From the IMG/VR virus record IMGVR_UViG_3300046790_000019, positions 1 through 49,653 of that record: DNA of 49,653 bases; one strand, given 5' to 3'. The translations under genes and the position numbers were made by a program. The DNA comes from a virus. Below the pieces are notes generated by a model that did not search any database, was not told the DNA's origin, and was given only the letters and a program-made list of their open reading frames with translations. Every line of letters begins with the position of its first letter. The first letter of the stretch is position 1. This document shows positions 39,586 to 47,112 of this stretch, in pieces.

Positions 39586-40382
39586 TGGCGGGCATCCCCT
39601 ACCGGCTGGTCGGCGGCGCAGCGCGGCCCGACGCCATCACCGGGCTGAACCCGGCTTTCATGCAGGCGATGACGCAGCTCTACGCAGCTGCGCCGCCGGA
39701 GGTGCAGCGCGAGCTGGGGCTGACCTCGGCCTACCGCTCGCCGGCCGTGCAGCAGGCGCTGTGGGACAAGTCCGACAAGACCGGCCACACGGTGGCGGCA
39801 CCCGGCAAGTCGCGGCACAACCACGGCACCGCCGCCGATCTCGCCGGCTTCGGCGTCGGCGAGGGTGGCGTCAGCCCGGCGACCAAGGCGTGGGTCCACG
39901 GCAACGCCGCGCAGTTCGGCCTCGAGTTCCCGATGGACTACGAACCGTGGCACATCCAGCTCGCCGGAAACGTCCCTGCCGGTGGGGGCGGCGGTGCGCC
40001 GGCGCTCGGCACGACGCTGGCGGCCGCCGTCGATCCGCGCATGGCTGCCCTGCAGATCGGCCAGACCGATCCGTGGAAGAATTTCACCAATGATGTGGCC
40101 CAACGGCGTGGCGGGTCTTTCACTGGTGAAAGGAGTGCCGGGGGTTCGCTGTCGGCGTCGGCCGACAGCGACCCCGGCATTCCGCCTCTGGAGACCGCCA
40201 GCGCGCTTGTGCCGCCGGCGGGGCCGATGGGCGGCCCGATGCCCAGACCGCGCCCCACAGCCTCGCCAGAGGCCCTGGCGAGCCTTTTTAGGGTCAAGGA
40301 GGTCGGCAGCGCCGCCAACAGGTCGTCCGAGCGCGTCGCCGGGCAGGCCAAGCGACTGACGCCGCGCCGCAGGAGCGCCTGA
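39585..40382 (+). CDS. M15-family peptidase (endolysin-like)
   Basis: 265 aa. D-Ala-D-Ala carboxypeptidase/L-Ala-D-Glu peptidase (VanY/M15) pattern: SAYRS (about 48), SRHNHGTAADLAG (75-87; zinc His77 and Asp84) and EPWHIQL (about 120; third zinc ligand His). These enzymes cut the peptide part of peptidoglycan. Residues 150-265 are Pro/Gly-rich with a basic end and no known domain, suggesting a virion-associated or tethered enzyme. Neighbour of a muramidase-like gene. Confidence 0.88.
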   Translation: MAGIPYRLVGGAARPDAITGLNPAFMQAMTQLYAAAPPEVQRELGLTSAYRSPAVQQALWDKSDKTGHTVAAPGKSRHNHGTAADLAGFGVGEGGVSPATKAWVHGNAAQFGLEFPMDYEPWHIQLAGNVPAGGGGGAPALGTTLAAAVDPRMAALQIGQTDPWKNFTNDVAQRRGGSFTGERSAGGSLSASADSDPGIPPLETASALVPPAGPMGGPMPRPRPTASPEALASLFRVKEVGSAANRSSERVAGQAKRLTPRRRSA

Positions 40383-41167
40383 TGCCGACCAGAGAAGAGC
40401 GCATAGCCTACTACCGGCAGGCCGCCGCCAAGCGCGGCATCGATCCTGAGTACGCGCTCCGGGTGGCCGGCGGCGAGGGGCTGAACAGCGCGGACGGCAT
40501 AGGCGACGGTGGGTCTTCCTTCGGCGATTGGCAGCTCCACTACGCAGGCATCAACCCGTCGATGCCGAACGCCGGCCTCGGCGATGAGTTCACCGCCAAG
40601 ACCGGCCTGCACGCCAGCGATCCCAACACATGGATGCAGCAGGCGGACTTCGCCCTCGACTACGCGGCGCAGCATGGCTGGGGATCGTGGATGGGCGCGG
40701 CCGCCTCCGGCGTCGGCGAGTTCGACGGCATCAAGGGTACGCCGCGTGTCAGCGGCCCCGTGGAGGCGGCGGGCGGCGGTGCGGGCAGCGATCCCGGCCC
40801 GCAGCTCTACACCCCGCCGACGCCGGCGATAGCCATCGTGCCGCCGCTGCTGACGGCACCGCCGACCGGCCCGGTCGACACCACCAACCCGTGGGCGAGC
40901 ATCGGCAGCGGCCTGGCCAGCGCCGTGCGCCCCTCGCAGAGCGGCATCGGCACGACCGACTACCCGGAAGGCACCCTGCCCAAGCCGCCCGATTTCGAGA
41001 GCGCGCAGGCCCCGGCGCAGCCCGCCCCGCTGCCGGCTATCGGCGGCGAGTTCGGCGCGGACAGCGGCGGCCTCGCCAACCTGTTCAAGGTTGGCGACAT
41101 CGGCATGGGCGAGACGTTGAATCTTGACCAGAAGGGTCAGCCGATCCGGCGGCGACAGTACGGCTAA
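40382..41167 (+). CDS. Muramidase/transglycosylase-like virion protein
   Basis: 261 aa. N-terminal 115 residues: AAAKRGIDPEYALRVAGGEGLN (catalytic-type Glu in GGEG), then SSFGDWQLHYAG and a helix FALDYAAQHGWGSWMGA, a phage lysozyme/SLT-like arrangement. The remaining half is Pro/Gly-rich and disordered. Overlap with the M15 gene suggests that the two cleave glycan and peptide in turn, either for DNA entry or for lysis. Confidence 0.75.
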   Translation: MPTREERIAYYRQAAAKRGIDPEYALRVAGGEGLNSADGIGDGGSSFGDWQLHYAGINPSMPNAGLGDEFTAKTGLHASDPNTWMQQADFALDYAAQHGWGSWMGAAASGVGEFDGIKGTPRVSGPVEAAGGGAGSDPGPQLYTPPTPAIAIVPPLLTAPPTGPVDTTNPWASIGSGLASAVRPSQSGIGTTDYPEGTLPKPPDFESAQAPAQPAPLPAIGGEFGADSGGLANLFKVGDIGMGETLNLDQKGQPIRRRQYG

Positions 41168-41177
41168 GGAGGCCAAC

Positions 41178-41474
41178 ATGAGTGAGGAAATCTACAAGGG
41201 CGCGACGATCCGCCACCAGGGCAACGGCCGCGTCACCGTCCAGATCGAGGGCGACGAGGCAGTCAACTTCCACAAGAAGGAGCAGGCCTACGCCTACGTC
41301 GACGGGCTGGAGGACGAGGAAGACGAGGAGCTGCCCGACGAGCCGGAGCCGGAGGCCGATGCGCCCGACGCGGAGATCGCCAACCCGCGCAAGCCGGTCG
41401 CGCCCAAGCCGCTCAAGAAGAAGCTGGCCAAGTCCAAGACCATAGCCAAGGCCAAGGCCAAGCCGAAGAAGTAG
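41178..41474 (+). CDS. Small charged protein, acidic middle and Lys tail
   Basis: 98 aa, ATG after a perfect TAAGGAGG. First 45 residues form a small beta domain (YKGATIRHQGNGRVTVQIEG), then a Glu/Asp-rich stretch (EDEEDEELPDEPEPEAD), then a histone-like Lys/Ala/Pro tail. Such bipolar charge is found in DNA-compacting proteins. Its stop is directly adjacent to the stop of the opposing gene with no terminator between. Confidence 0.7.
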   Translation: MSEEIYKGATIRHQGNGRVTVQIEGDEAVNFHKKEQAYAYVDGLEDEEDEELPDEPEPEADAPDAEIANPRKPVAPKPLKKKLAKSKTIAKAKAKPKK

Positions 41475-42131
41475 TCAGCCCCATTGATCCCCGATGGCTG
41501 CGGCGAGGCCGGGGTAGGTGCGCGAACGTTCCTTCCAGCGGTCAGGCGACGGCGACAGCCGGTTCTGCCCGCTGTCGGTCTGGTTGGCCCAGCGCGGCCA
41601 GCCATTGACCATGCGCGGCTCGACAAACTTGGTCGCCTTCAGCAGCGGCAGGCCCTTCAGCCACAGACACGTCGCCTTGCTGGCGTCGTCGCCGAACCAC
41701 CACGGCTGCACGATCTGGTCGGGCTTCCTGATCCGCGTCGAGGCCGCGCCGATGGGGTTCTCTATGGCGATCTTTTCGACGCCGAGGTCGAGCAGTCGGC
41801 GGAAGTCGATCAGCGCCTTCTCGCGGGCCAGCCGGCGGACCTCGCCGACCAGTGTGCCGGGCTTCACCTTCTGGTGGTAGGGTCCGTCGCCGTAGGCCCA
41901 CTCGGCCGAGATCGTCAGGTAGGTACAGGTCGGGTGGAAGATGGCGAGGTCAGGCACCCACGGAACCCGCTTGCGCTTCAGCTTGTCGAGCGTGTCGAAC
42001 ACGTCGCCCCGGATGTGGTTGGCCGAGCCGTCCTCGGCCGGCAGCGTGTCGCAGGAGATCACGTCGTGACCGCGCTTCTGGAACACCCGGCGCAGCGCGC
42101 CGGATGTCTCCATCCCGATGAATACTTTCAT
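41475..42131 (-). CDS. DNA cytosine methyltransferase-like protein
   Basis: 218 aa. MKVFIGMETSGALRRVFQKRGHDVISCD fits the SAM-binding motif I; HPTCTYL (about 66) corresponds to the PC-containing catalytic motif IV; AIENP (about 118) to the EN motif VI. QPWWFGDDASKATCLWLKGLP is a conserved block of this short phage family. It is shorter than full C5 methyltransferases and lacks a clear target-recognition domain. A role in protecting DNA from restriction is inferred. Confidence 0.8.
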   Translation of the reverse strand: MKVFIGMETSGALRRVFQKRGHDVISCDTLPAEDGSANHIRGDVFDTLDKLKRKRVPWVPDLAIFHPTCTYLTISAEWAYGDGPYHQKVKPGTLVGEVRRLAREKALIDFRRLLDLGVEKIAIENPIGAASTRIRKPDQIVQPWWFGDDASKATCLWLKGLPLLKATKFVEPRMVNGWPRWANQTDSGQNRLSPSPDRWKERSRTYPGLAAAIGDQWG

Positions 42132-42574
42132 GTTCTTTCCCTGCGCTCGCGGGTGATCTCGAAACGATAAATCTCAGGCGACGTGAGCCGGTTGAACCAC
42201 GCTTCGAACAGCCGGCCGCGAGCGACGACGCCGAGCTTCAGCAGATCGGGCCGCTGTGGCAGGCCCTCCGGCCACGGCGTCGTCGTCGCCAGCTTGACCC
42301 ACGCCTTCTTGCGCGGGTTGCCCGGCACGATGACCTTGTCGCCGTAGCGGGCGATGGCGGCCGCCTTGGCCAGCGCGTAGCCGCCGTGGTAGCGGCAGCG
42401 GTTGGTGCCTTTCAGCGCGATGCCGTTGCACTTCCTGCCGTTGTACTTCTTGGTGGGTGCCTCGCACCGGGCGGCGTTCTGGATGTTGAACCGCTTGCCG
42501 ACGAGGCGGGCGGGTTCGCCCGTCGACCGGGGGCTGCGCTTCAGCGGCACCCGCCACTTTGGTGCGGGAGGCAT
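42128..42574 (-). CDS. HGG-motif protein
   Basis: 148 aa. RCEAPTKKYNGRKCNGIALKGTNRCRYHGG matches a phage family with spaced Cys and a terminal C-x-x-HGG, probably a zinc knuckle. The rest is basic (about 20% Arg+Lys) and likely binds nucleic acid. Often located near replication or packaging genes; function unknown. Starts in a TGATG overlap and ends in ATGA with the methyltransferase. Confidence 0.72.
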   Translation of the reverse strand: MPPAPKWRVPLKRSPRSTGEPARLVGKRFNIQNAARCEAPTKKYNGRKCNGIALKGTNRCRYHGGYALAKAAAIARYGDKVIVPGNPRKKAWVKLATTTPWPEGLPQRPDLLKLGVVARGRLFEAWFNRLTSPEIYRFEITRERRERT

Positions 42575-42966
42575 CAGCCCATCCGCTGTGCAAGCTTGTC
42601 GTGCTCGCGCAGCTTCTCCGCTGTGGTGTCGGCGAGCGTCTGCAGATCGGTGCGGCGCTGCGCTTCGAACTTGGTGATCGCCTCGTCGATGCGGCGGTCG
42701 TAGTCGGTGTTGAGGTCGAGCACGTCGCGGTCGTAGGCCGCCGCGATGGCCGCCTTCTCGCGTCGTATCCTGGCGCGTAGCTCATGCTCGACGCGCTCCT
42801 TGGTCGCCCACATGTCCGACAGCGTCGGCGTCGGCTTCGGCACCGTGCGAAGCGCGGCGGCCCCGGCCGGCGTCGGAGCCGGCGGGCCGGGAGGCGGCAT
42901 GCCCTCCAGCACCTTGGCGATGTTGGCTTCAGTCTCGGCGGCGAGTGCGGCTTCTAGTCCGGGCAT
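42574..42966 (-). CDS. Coiled-coil protein
   Basis: 130 aa. Pro/Ala-rich first 45 residues, then a long charged helix (about 55-130) with heptad character. Start ATG 42966 follows an AT-rich leader with TTTTTAGGAGA that is closely matched by the leader of the gene at 47112. Function unknown. Confidence 0.65.
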   Translation of the reverse strand: MPGLEAALAAETEANIAKVLEGMPPPGPPAPTPAGAAALRTVPKPTPTLSDMWATKERVEHELRARIRREKAAIAAAYDRDVLDLNTDYDRRIDEAITKFEAQRRTDLQTLADTTAEKLREHDKLAQRMG

Positions 42967-43012
42967 GTTTTTTCTCCTAAAAATTTTTTCAGTTTCCGGC
43001 AGTTTGTAACTA
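42967..43012 (-). repeat. Duplicated leader, copy 1
   Basis: Shares TTTGTAACTA and, after a diverged 10-nt part, TCTCCTAAAA(A)TTTTTT (plus-strand reading) with 47113-47160. On the transcript this is an AT-rich segment ending in TTTTTAGGAGA, the ribosome site. Confidence 0.6.
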
Positions 43013-43017
43013 GGTAC
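43006..43017. promoter_or_regulatory. CTAG palindromic operator
   Basis: GTAACTAGGTAC, full consensus, 40 nt before the start at 42966. It contains the TAG stop of the gene at 43010-43243, so the site serves the downstream leftward unit. Adjacent sequence TTTGTAACTA is shared with 47150-47160. Confidence 0.65.
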
Positions 43018-43243
43018 TCAACTTCTTCCCGGTGCCACTGCACGCCGGGCATTTGACGAAGTGTGTGCCGTCGAGGGTCGGCTCGACAGCTTCGGCAGCG
43101 ACCCACAGGCCGCGCCACGGCTCCTCCATGTCATCCTTGCCGATAGGCACCCAGCCGGTGCCTTCGCACTGGTCCTCGCACATGGTTTCGAGGTCTGGCG
43201 CGGGCATTCCCAAAGCCTCGTAGCGGTCGGTGATCTCTATCAT
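43010..43243 (-). CDS. Cys-containing small protein
   Basis: 77 aa from ATG 43243 (TGATG with previous stop; a GTG one codon earlier is possible). Has CEDQCEGTGWVPIG and CPACSGTGKK, two CxxC(x)GTG units like half of a DnaJ zinc finger, so it probably binds zinc. Acidic overall. Function unknown. Confidence 0.65.
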   Translation of the reverse strand: MIEITDRYEALGMPAPDLETMCEDQCEGTGWVPIGKDDMEEPWRGLWVAAEAVEPTLDGTHFVKCPACSGTGKKLST

Positions 43244-43491
43244 CACGGGTGTCCCGGCTGGGCGTCGACGAGGTCGCGCAGTGTCGCGTTGAGCGCGTCG
43301 AGGCGACGCACCATCGGCGTGTCCTCCGGGCTGGCGGGCGTGCCGGTCGAGGTGTCGATCAGCTCCTTGTGCTTCTCGATCTCGGCGGCGACGAGCTGCA
43401 CGCGGGTGACGCCGGCGAGGCTGTCCTCGGCGATGCCGGTGTCGTTGCTGGCTGCGATCTCACGCAGCAGATTGCGGTTGTAGTCGGCCAT
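43243..43491 (-). CDS. Hypothetical helical protein
   Basis: 82 aa. ATG 43491 after ACAGGAGAACG. Two predicted helices (REIAASNDTGIAED and RVQLVAAEIEKHKELID), then a Pro/Thr linker and a third helix. Not recognised. Overlaps the HTH gene end by 32 nt. Confidence 0.6.
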   Translation of the reverse strand: MADYNRNLLREIAASNDTGIAEDSLAGVTRVQLVAAEIEKHKELIDTSTGTPASPEDTPMVRRLDALNATLRDLVDAQPGHP

Positions 43492-43759
43492 CTTCGTTCT
43501 CCTGTTTCGGATGATGAACAGATCGAATGCTGTCGGCATCGGCAGGCCTCCTGATGCGGTAGTAGTAACCGACGCCGGCCTCGCCCGACAACCGCTCGTC
43601 AATCGCCATCAGCGTGTCGAGGTAGCGGTAGATGGTGCGCTGCGAGCAGCCGATGTGGCGGGCGGCGTCGCTGGCCTTGAAGTAGCGGCGGTCCCGCGCC
43701 CACACCGCGAGGCTGACCAGCTTGTCGAACACGGTGATGCGGTTCGGATCGCTGCTCAC
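43460..43759 (-). CDS. Winged-helix HTH protein
   Basis: 99 aa, GTG start in a GTGA overlap. FDKLVSLAVWARDRRYFKASDAARHIGCSQRTIYRYLDTLMAIDERL is a DeoR/HTH_11-type winged helix (recognition helix SQRTIYRYLDTL), followed by a wing (GVGYYYRI). The C-terminal 25 residues are polar. A plausible transcription regulator of phage or host genes. Confidence 0.78.
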   Translation of the reverse strand: MSSDPNRITVFDKLVSLAVWARDRRYFKASDAARHIGCSQRTIYRYLDTLMAIDERLSGEAGVGYYYRIRRPADADSIRSVHHPKQENEDGRLQPQSAA

Positions 43760-43971
43760 GCCGGCTCCCCCTTCTTGCGAACGACAAAGTGGAAGGACCG
43801 TGTCTCAGGATCGACCGCCATCGCCAGATTGAACTTTCCGGTGCCGTCGATCTCGGCGACCGGCACGGTGATGTCGCTGCCGAGTCGGTTGACCAGCACG
43901 ATCAGCAACTGCGGCAGCATGGCCATGATGGCCTGCTGATGGTCGTAGGAAAGGTCGTCGACGACACCCAT
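43756..43971 (-). CDS. Hypothetical phage protein
   Basis: 71 aa. N-terminal helix with hydrophobic core (IMAMLPQLLIVLVNRLG), then two beta strands (FNLAMAVDPETRSFHFVVRKKG). ATG 43971 overlaps the preceding stop. Not recognised. Confidence 0.6.
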   Translation of the reverse strand: MGVVDDLSYDHQQAIMAMLPQLLIVLVNRLGSDITVPVAEIDGTGKFNLAMAVDPETRSFHFVVRKKGEPA

Positions 43972-44252
43972 CAGATCACCTTCTTGATGCGGGGCTTCGG
44001 CAGCTTCTTCGACAGCCGCAAAATCTCGTCGGAGATTTCGCCGGTCGTCATCTCGGCCGGGTTGGGATCGCCGAGGCCGCGACTGAGGTCTTGGTTGCGG
44101 CCGATGGCACCGATCACCTCAAGCATCGTGCGCGCCGCCGCCGCCCGCGCCGCTGACGGCGCGAGGCCGTCGCTGGCGACCGAGTAGAGCGCCTCCATCG
44201 CGGTGTCCTTGATCGTTTCCGGCGACAGGTCGACGGGCTTCTTTGATGCCAT
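43971..44252 (-). CDS. Hypothetical protein, possible small-terminase-like
   Basis: 93 aa. ATG 44252 after AAAGGAGATC. Helices LSPETIKDTAMEALYSVASDGLAPSAARAAAARTMLEVIGAIGRNQD, then EMTTGEISDEILRLSKKLPKP. The Ala-rich helical start and acidic EM..EI motif recall the C-terminal halves of small terminase subunits, but that is a weak impression. It overlaps the methyltransferase end by 134 nt. Confidence 0.6.
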   Translation of the reverse strand: MASKKPVDLSPETIKDTAMEALYSVASDGLAPSAARAAAARTMLEVIGAIGRNQDLSRGLGDPNPAEMTTGEISDEILRLSKKLPKPRIKKVI

Positions 44253-44805
44253 GCTTGATCTCCTTTGCGGGCTTGCCGAAGAACAGTGTTGCCACTTGGA
44301 CGGTCGGCCGGAACAGATACCACGCACAGTCGTCCATGCTCTGGTGCTTGGTGTCGTCGATCCACTTGACGCGGCCGACCGTGACGATGCGCGAGACGTA
44401 GGGCAGGAAGGGCGCGGCCTGCGCGGTGAACATCCAGCCGGCGTCGAACAGCAGCCACGCCGGCAGCCCGACATTCACCCGCAGCCGCGTCAGGAACGGG
44501 TGCAGCAGCTCGCGGTCCCACGGCGGGTTGGTGATGATCATGTCGGCACCGACCTGTGTGCAGCCGAGGCCGACCAGCGTCAGCATGTCGTGCTTGCGGA
44601 TGTCCTCGCGGCGCGGCGCGATGTCGGCGGCCCAGACGCAAGCGTGGCCCGCTGCCGACAGGTGCTTCATCAGCTCGCCGCGACCGGCGCACGGCTCGAC
44701 ATACTTGCGGCCCGGCGAGAGGTGCGGCAGCAGCGGCGCGACCGCGCTCGCCGGCGTGTCGTAGGTGCTGTTCATGCGCGTGTTATAGTTGCTGCGCTTG
44801 CCCAT
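44119..44805 (-). CDS. DNA adenine methyltransferase-like protein
   Basis: 228 aa. NSTYDTPASAVAPLLPHL (typical entry), YVEPCAGRGELMKHL (SAM motif I) and MIITNPPWDRELL (catalytic motif IV NPPW) indicate a class I, N6-adenine or N4-cytosine type methyltransferase. The last 45 residues lie entirely in the overlap with the next gene and are Gly/Arg-rich, unlike the folded part, so the original stop may have been lost. Start at ATG 44805 in a TGATG overlap. Confidence 0.82.
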   Translation of the reverse strand: MGKRSNYNTRMNSTYDTPASAVAPLLPHLSPGRKYVEPCAGRGELMKHLSAAGHACVWAADIAPRREDIRKHDMLTLVGLGCTQVGADMIITNPPWDRELLHPFLTRLRVNVGLPAWLLFDAGWMFTAQAAPFLPYVSRIVTVGRVKWIDDTKHQSMDDCAWYLFRPTVQVATLFFGKPAKEIKHGIKEARRPVAGNDQGHRDGGALLGRQRRPRAVSGAGGGGAHDA

Positions 44806-45002
44806 CACTCACCCATCCCGTCGTCTTCGAACTCGCGGATGAAGGTGTCGACGCGCTCCTTGACCTCTTCGTAGCGCAACACCTCGGAGCTGCGGCTGGT
44901 GCCGGTGCGCTGGCCGTCCCACTCCCAGACCTCGGTCAGCGCCGCCTTGGCGCGCCGCCAAGCTTCGGCCTTCCGCATGTCGATGTACTCGTCGCGTGTC
45001 AT
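44805..45002 (-). CDS. Small charged protein
   Basis: 65 aa, ATG 45002 after GAGGGG. Helical with Trp pairs (EAWRRAKAALTEVWEWDG), an SRSSEVLRYEEV stretch and acidic end. First gene of a leftward unit divergent from the Cro-like gene; they share the promoter gap at 45003-45088. Confidence 0.6.
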   Translation of the reverse strand: MTRDEYIDMRKAEAWRRAKAALTEVWEWDGQRTGTSRSSEVLRYEEVKERVDTFIREFEDDGMGE

Positions 45003-45020
45003 TAGTCCCAACCCCTCTTG

Positions 45021-45048
45021 TTGACGTGTCTAGTAACAGTCATATACA
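45021..45048 (+). promoter_or_regulatory. Rightward promoter with CTAG operator in the spacer
   Basis: TTGACG (45021-45026), 16-nt spacer, TATACA (45043-45048). Operator GTGTCTAGTAAC (45026-45037) fills most of the spacer. The following gene encodes a Cro-like HTH protein, so autoregulation is the natural reading. Confidence 0.7.
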
Positions 45049-45088
45049 TAGGCACCACTTCACTGCAACCGAAAAGGAACCAGACACA

Positions 45089-45370
45089 ATGGACTTGCAG
45101 ACCTGGATGACCAACCAGAAACTCACCGACCAGAAGCTCGCCGACAAGCTTGGCTTCACCCGCCCCTACATCACCCGCGTCCGCGCCGGCCAGGTCAACC
45201 CGACGCTGGTCAGCGCACTGAAGCTCGTCGACTACAGCAAGGGCGAGATCGACATCAGGCAACTGCTGCCGATCTCGCTTCGGCCCAAGCTCAAGCGGCA
45301 GCCGAAAGCGACAGGTACTTCTCGAAAGCCTGCTGCTTCGAAAGCTTCTCCAGAACCCGCAGACGCTTGA
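45089..45370 (+). CDS. Cro-like XRE-family regulator
   Basis: 93 aa. Residues 4-45 form a Cro/C1-type HTH: WMTNQKLTDQKLADKLGFTRPYITRVRAGQVNPTLVSALKLVDYS. The last 35 residues are Lys/Ala/Pro-rich and disordered. The gene faces the opposite way to its neighbours, has its own promoter with a CTAG operator, and its 3' end overlaps the helicase gene by 80 bp in antisense. Best candidate for the protein that binds the dispersed palindromes. Confidence 0.85.
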   Translation: MDLQTWMTNQKLTDQKLADKLGFTRPYITRVRAGQVNPTLVSALKLVDYSKGEIDIRQLLPISLRPKLKRQPKATGTSRKPAASKASPEPADA

Positions 45371-46682
45371 GATCATCCACCGTCCCGGCAGCCGAGCACA
45401 CATGCACCATGACGTGTTCGGCCTGACCGGGGCGGTGAAGGCGGGCCAGCATCTGGTCCCACAGTTCCGCCGACCACGTCGGTGCCAGCCACAACATCCT
45501 TGACCCGCCGCTCTGCAGATTGAGGCCGTGGCCGCCCGACGCCGGGTGGATCGCGAAGACAGACAGGCTGCCGGCGTTCCATTCCCTGATCGCCTCGTCC
45601 GCCGCCTTGTCGGACACCCCTGCCCCCAGATAGCAGATGTCGCGACCAGCTACGCGCCGGATCATTTCGAGGTCTTCCTTGTACTCGTAGACGACCAGCG
45701 CAGGCTCGCCGTCGAGCTGGTCGAGCATGCTCTCCAGCCAATCCTTCTTGGCGTCGTGCAGCCACTGCACGTTCGACGCGCCGCCCTCGTCGTAGACGAA
45801 TCCATTGGCGATCTGCGCGAGCTTGCCGGTGGCCACGGCGCGGCTGGCGGCGACGATGTCGGTCATGTCGAGCTTGGCGAACAGCTTCGACTCCATCGTC
45901 CGGTAGTAGTGCCGGGCTACGTCGGGCAGCACGACCTCGTCGACCAGCACCGAGATCGGCGGCAGATCGGGCATGTCACCCTCGGCCAGCGTGATCGACA
46001 TCGAAGCGATGTCGGCCATGAGGCCGGCGTCGTGGCCGGGCAGCACCTTCCACTGGTAGGCGTTGCGGTCGACCGGGTAGAAGTGCTGCGACTGCCACTT
46101 GTAGAATGACTTGCCCCACAGGCGGCCGTTGCTGATGATCTTGGCCGGCGTGAACAGATCAAGCAGGCTGTTGGGCGTCGGCGTCCCGGTCAGGCCCCAG
46201 CGAGACTTGAAGCGGCCAGCTATAGTGGCGAGCGACTTGGCGCGTTTGCTCTTGGGGTCTTTGAACTTGCTTGTCTCGTCGATGATCAGGCAGTCCCAGA
46301 TCGGGTGGCCGTCAGGCAGGCGGGCGATCTGGTCGACCAGCCACTGCGTGTTGTCGATGCCGATGATGGTGATGTCGCGGCGGTCGGCGGTGGCGAGCAC
46401 CAGCCCCCGGTGCTGCGCGGTGCCGTCGAGCACGGCGTACTTCAGATGGTTGGTGTGCGCCCACAGCTTGATCTCGTCGGGCCACACCGAGGTGGCGACG
46501 CGCTTCGGCGCGATCACCAGGGCATGCCTGATCTGCTTGTCGGCGAGGAGGTCGACGACGGCGGTCAGCGACGACACCGTCTTGCCCGCGCCCATCTTGA
46601 GCACGGCGAAGGACTCGTAGCTTTCGTAGAGGTGGTCGGCAACCCGGTTCTGGTAGCCTCTCATGTCGGTGCGCGGTCTCAT
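45291..46682 (-). CDS. SNF2/DEAD-type superfamily 2 helicase
   Basis: 463 aa. Motif I KMGAGKT (about 29-35), motif II IIDETSKF (about 134), motif III GLTGTPTPN, and C-terminal motifs V/VI: HPASGGHGLNLQSGGSRMLW and LARLHRPGQ. Similar to phage SNF2-like helicases involved in DNA remodelling or replication restart. The ATG at 46682 was chosen for its tandem CAGGAACAGGACACAGG leader; an ATG at 46724 that overlaps the previous stop adds 14 residues and is a fair alternative. Confidence 0.88.
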   Translation of the reverse strand: MRPRTDMRGYQNRVADHLYESYESFAVLKMGAGKTVSSLTAVVDLLADKQIRHALVIAPKRVATSVWPDEIKLWAHTNHLKYAVLDGTAQHRGLVLATADRRDITIIGIDNTQWLVDQIARLPDGHPIWDCLIIDETSKFKDPKSKRAKSLATIAGRFKSRWGLTGTPTPNSLLDLFTPAKIISNGRLWGKSFYKWQSQHFYPVDRNAYQWKVLPGHDAGLMADIASMSITLAEGDMPDLPPISVLVDEVVLPDVARHYYRTMESKLFAKLDMTDIVAASRAVATGKLAQIANGFVYDEGGASNVQWLHDAKKDWLESMLDQLDGEPALVVYEYKEDLEMIRRVAGRDICYLGAGVSDKAADEAIREWNAGSLSVFAIHPASGGHGLNLQSGGSRMLWLAPTWSAELWDQMLARLHRPGQAEHVMVHVCSAAGTVDDLKRLRVLEKLSKQQAFEKYLSLSAAA

Positions 46683-46720
46683 GTTCCTGTGTCCTGTTCC
46701 TGATTCGATGATGATTCGTT

Positions 46721-46903
46721 TCATTGCTTCTTGCGCTCGGCGTCGATGGCCCGCCGCAGGGCGTCGGCGGCGCGCAGCGTCTTGTCGGAGATCAGCCCGC
46801 CGTTGCCGCCGACCAGCTTGCCGCCCATTATCGCGCCGTGCATGTCGAACGACACCGCGTCGGCGAGTGCAAGCGCGGCGTCGAGCAGCTTCTCGGTGCT
46901 CAT
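46721..46903 (-). CDS. Small helical protein
   Basis: 60 aa: MSTEKLLDAALALADAVSFDM, a Gly-rich turn (GGKLVGGNGG), and a basic C-terminal helix (ALRRAIDAERKKQ). ATGA overlap on both sides. Not recognised. Confidence 0.6.
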   Translation of the reverse strand: MSTEKLLDAALALADAVSFDMHGAIMGGKLVGGNGGLISDKTLRAADALRRAIDAERKKQ

Positions 46904-47112
46904 AGCGCGAGGATCAGTTCTTCGGTGCCGTAGACGCCGGGCTGACCGCAGCTCTCGCATGTGTAGTCGCGGGCGTCAGGCTCGACGCCGTGCGCCTCGG
47001 CTCCGCAGGCGAGGCAGAAGCCGGGATCGTCGAGGCTCTTCATGCGTCGCGCCGTGGCGTCGAGCACGCGCTTCTCGGTGATGCTCTTGTGCCAAAATTC
47101 ACGCTCCAGCAT
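46900..47112 (-). CDS. Zinc-ribbon protein
   Basis: 70 aa. CLACG and CESCG, 17 residues apart, make a classic zinc ribbon in the C-terminal half, preceded by a basic helix (ITEKRVLDATARRMKSL). Possible transcription or replication accessory factor. Its leader strongly resembles that of the gene starting at 42966, and a degenerate CTAG operator lies 41 nt upstream. Confidence 0.7.
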   Translation of the reverse strand: MLEREFWHKSITEKRVLDATARRMKSLDDPGFCLACGAEAHGVEPDARDYTCESCGQPGVYGTEELILAL

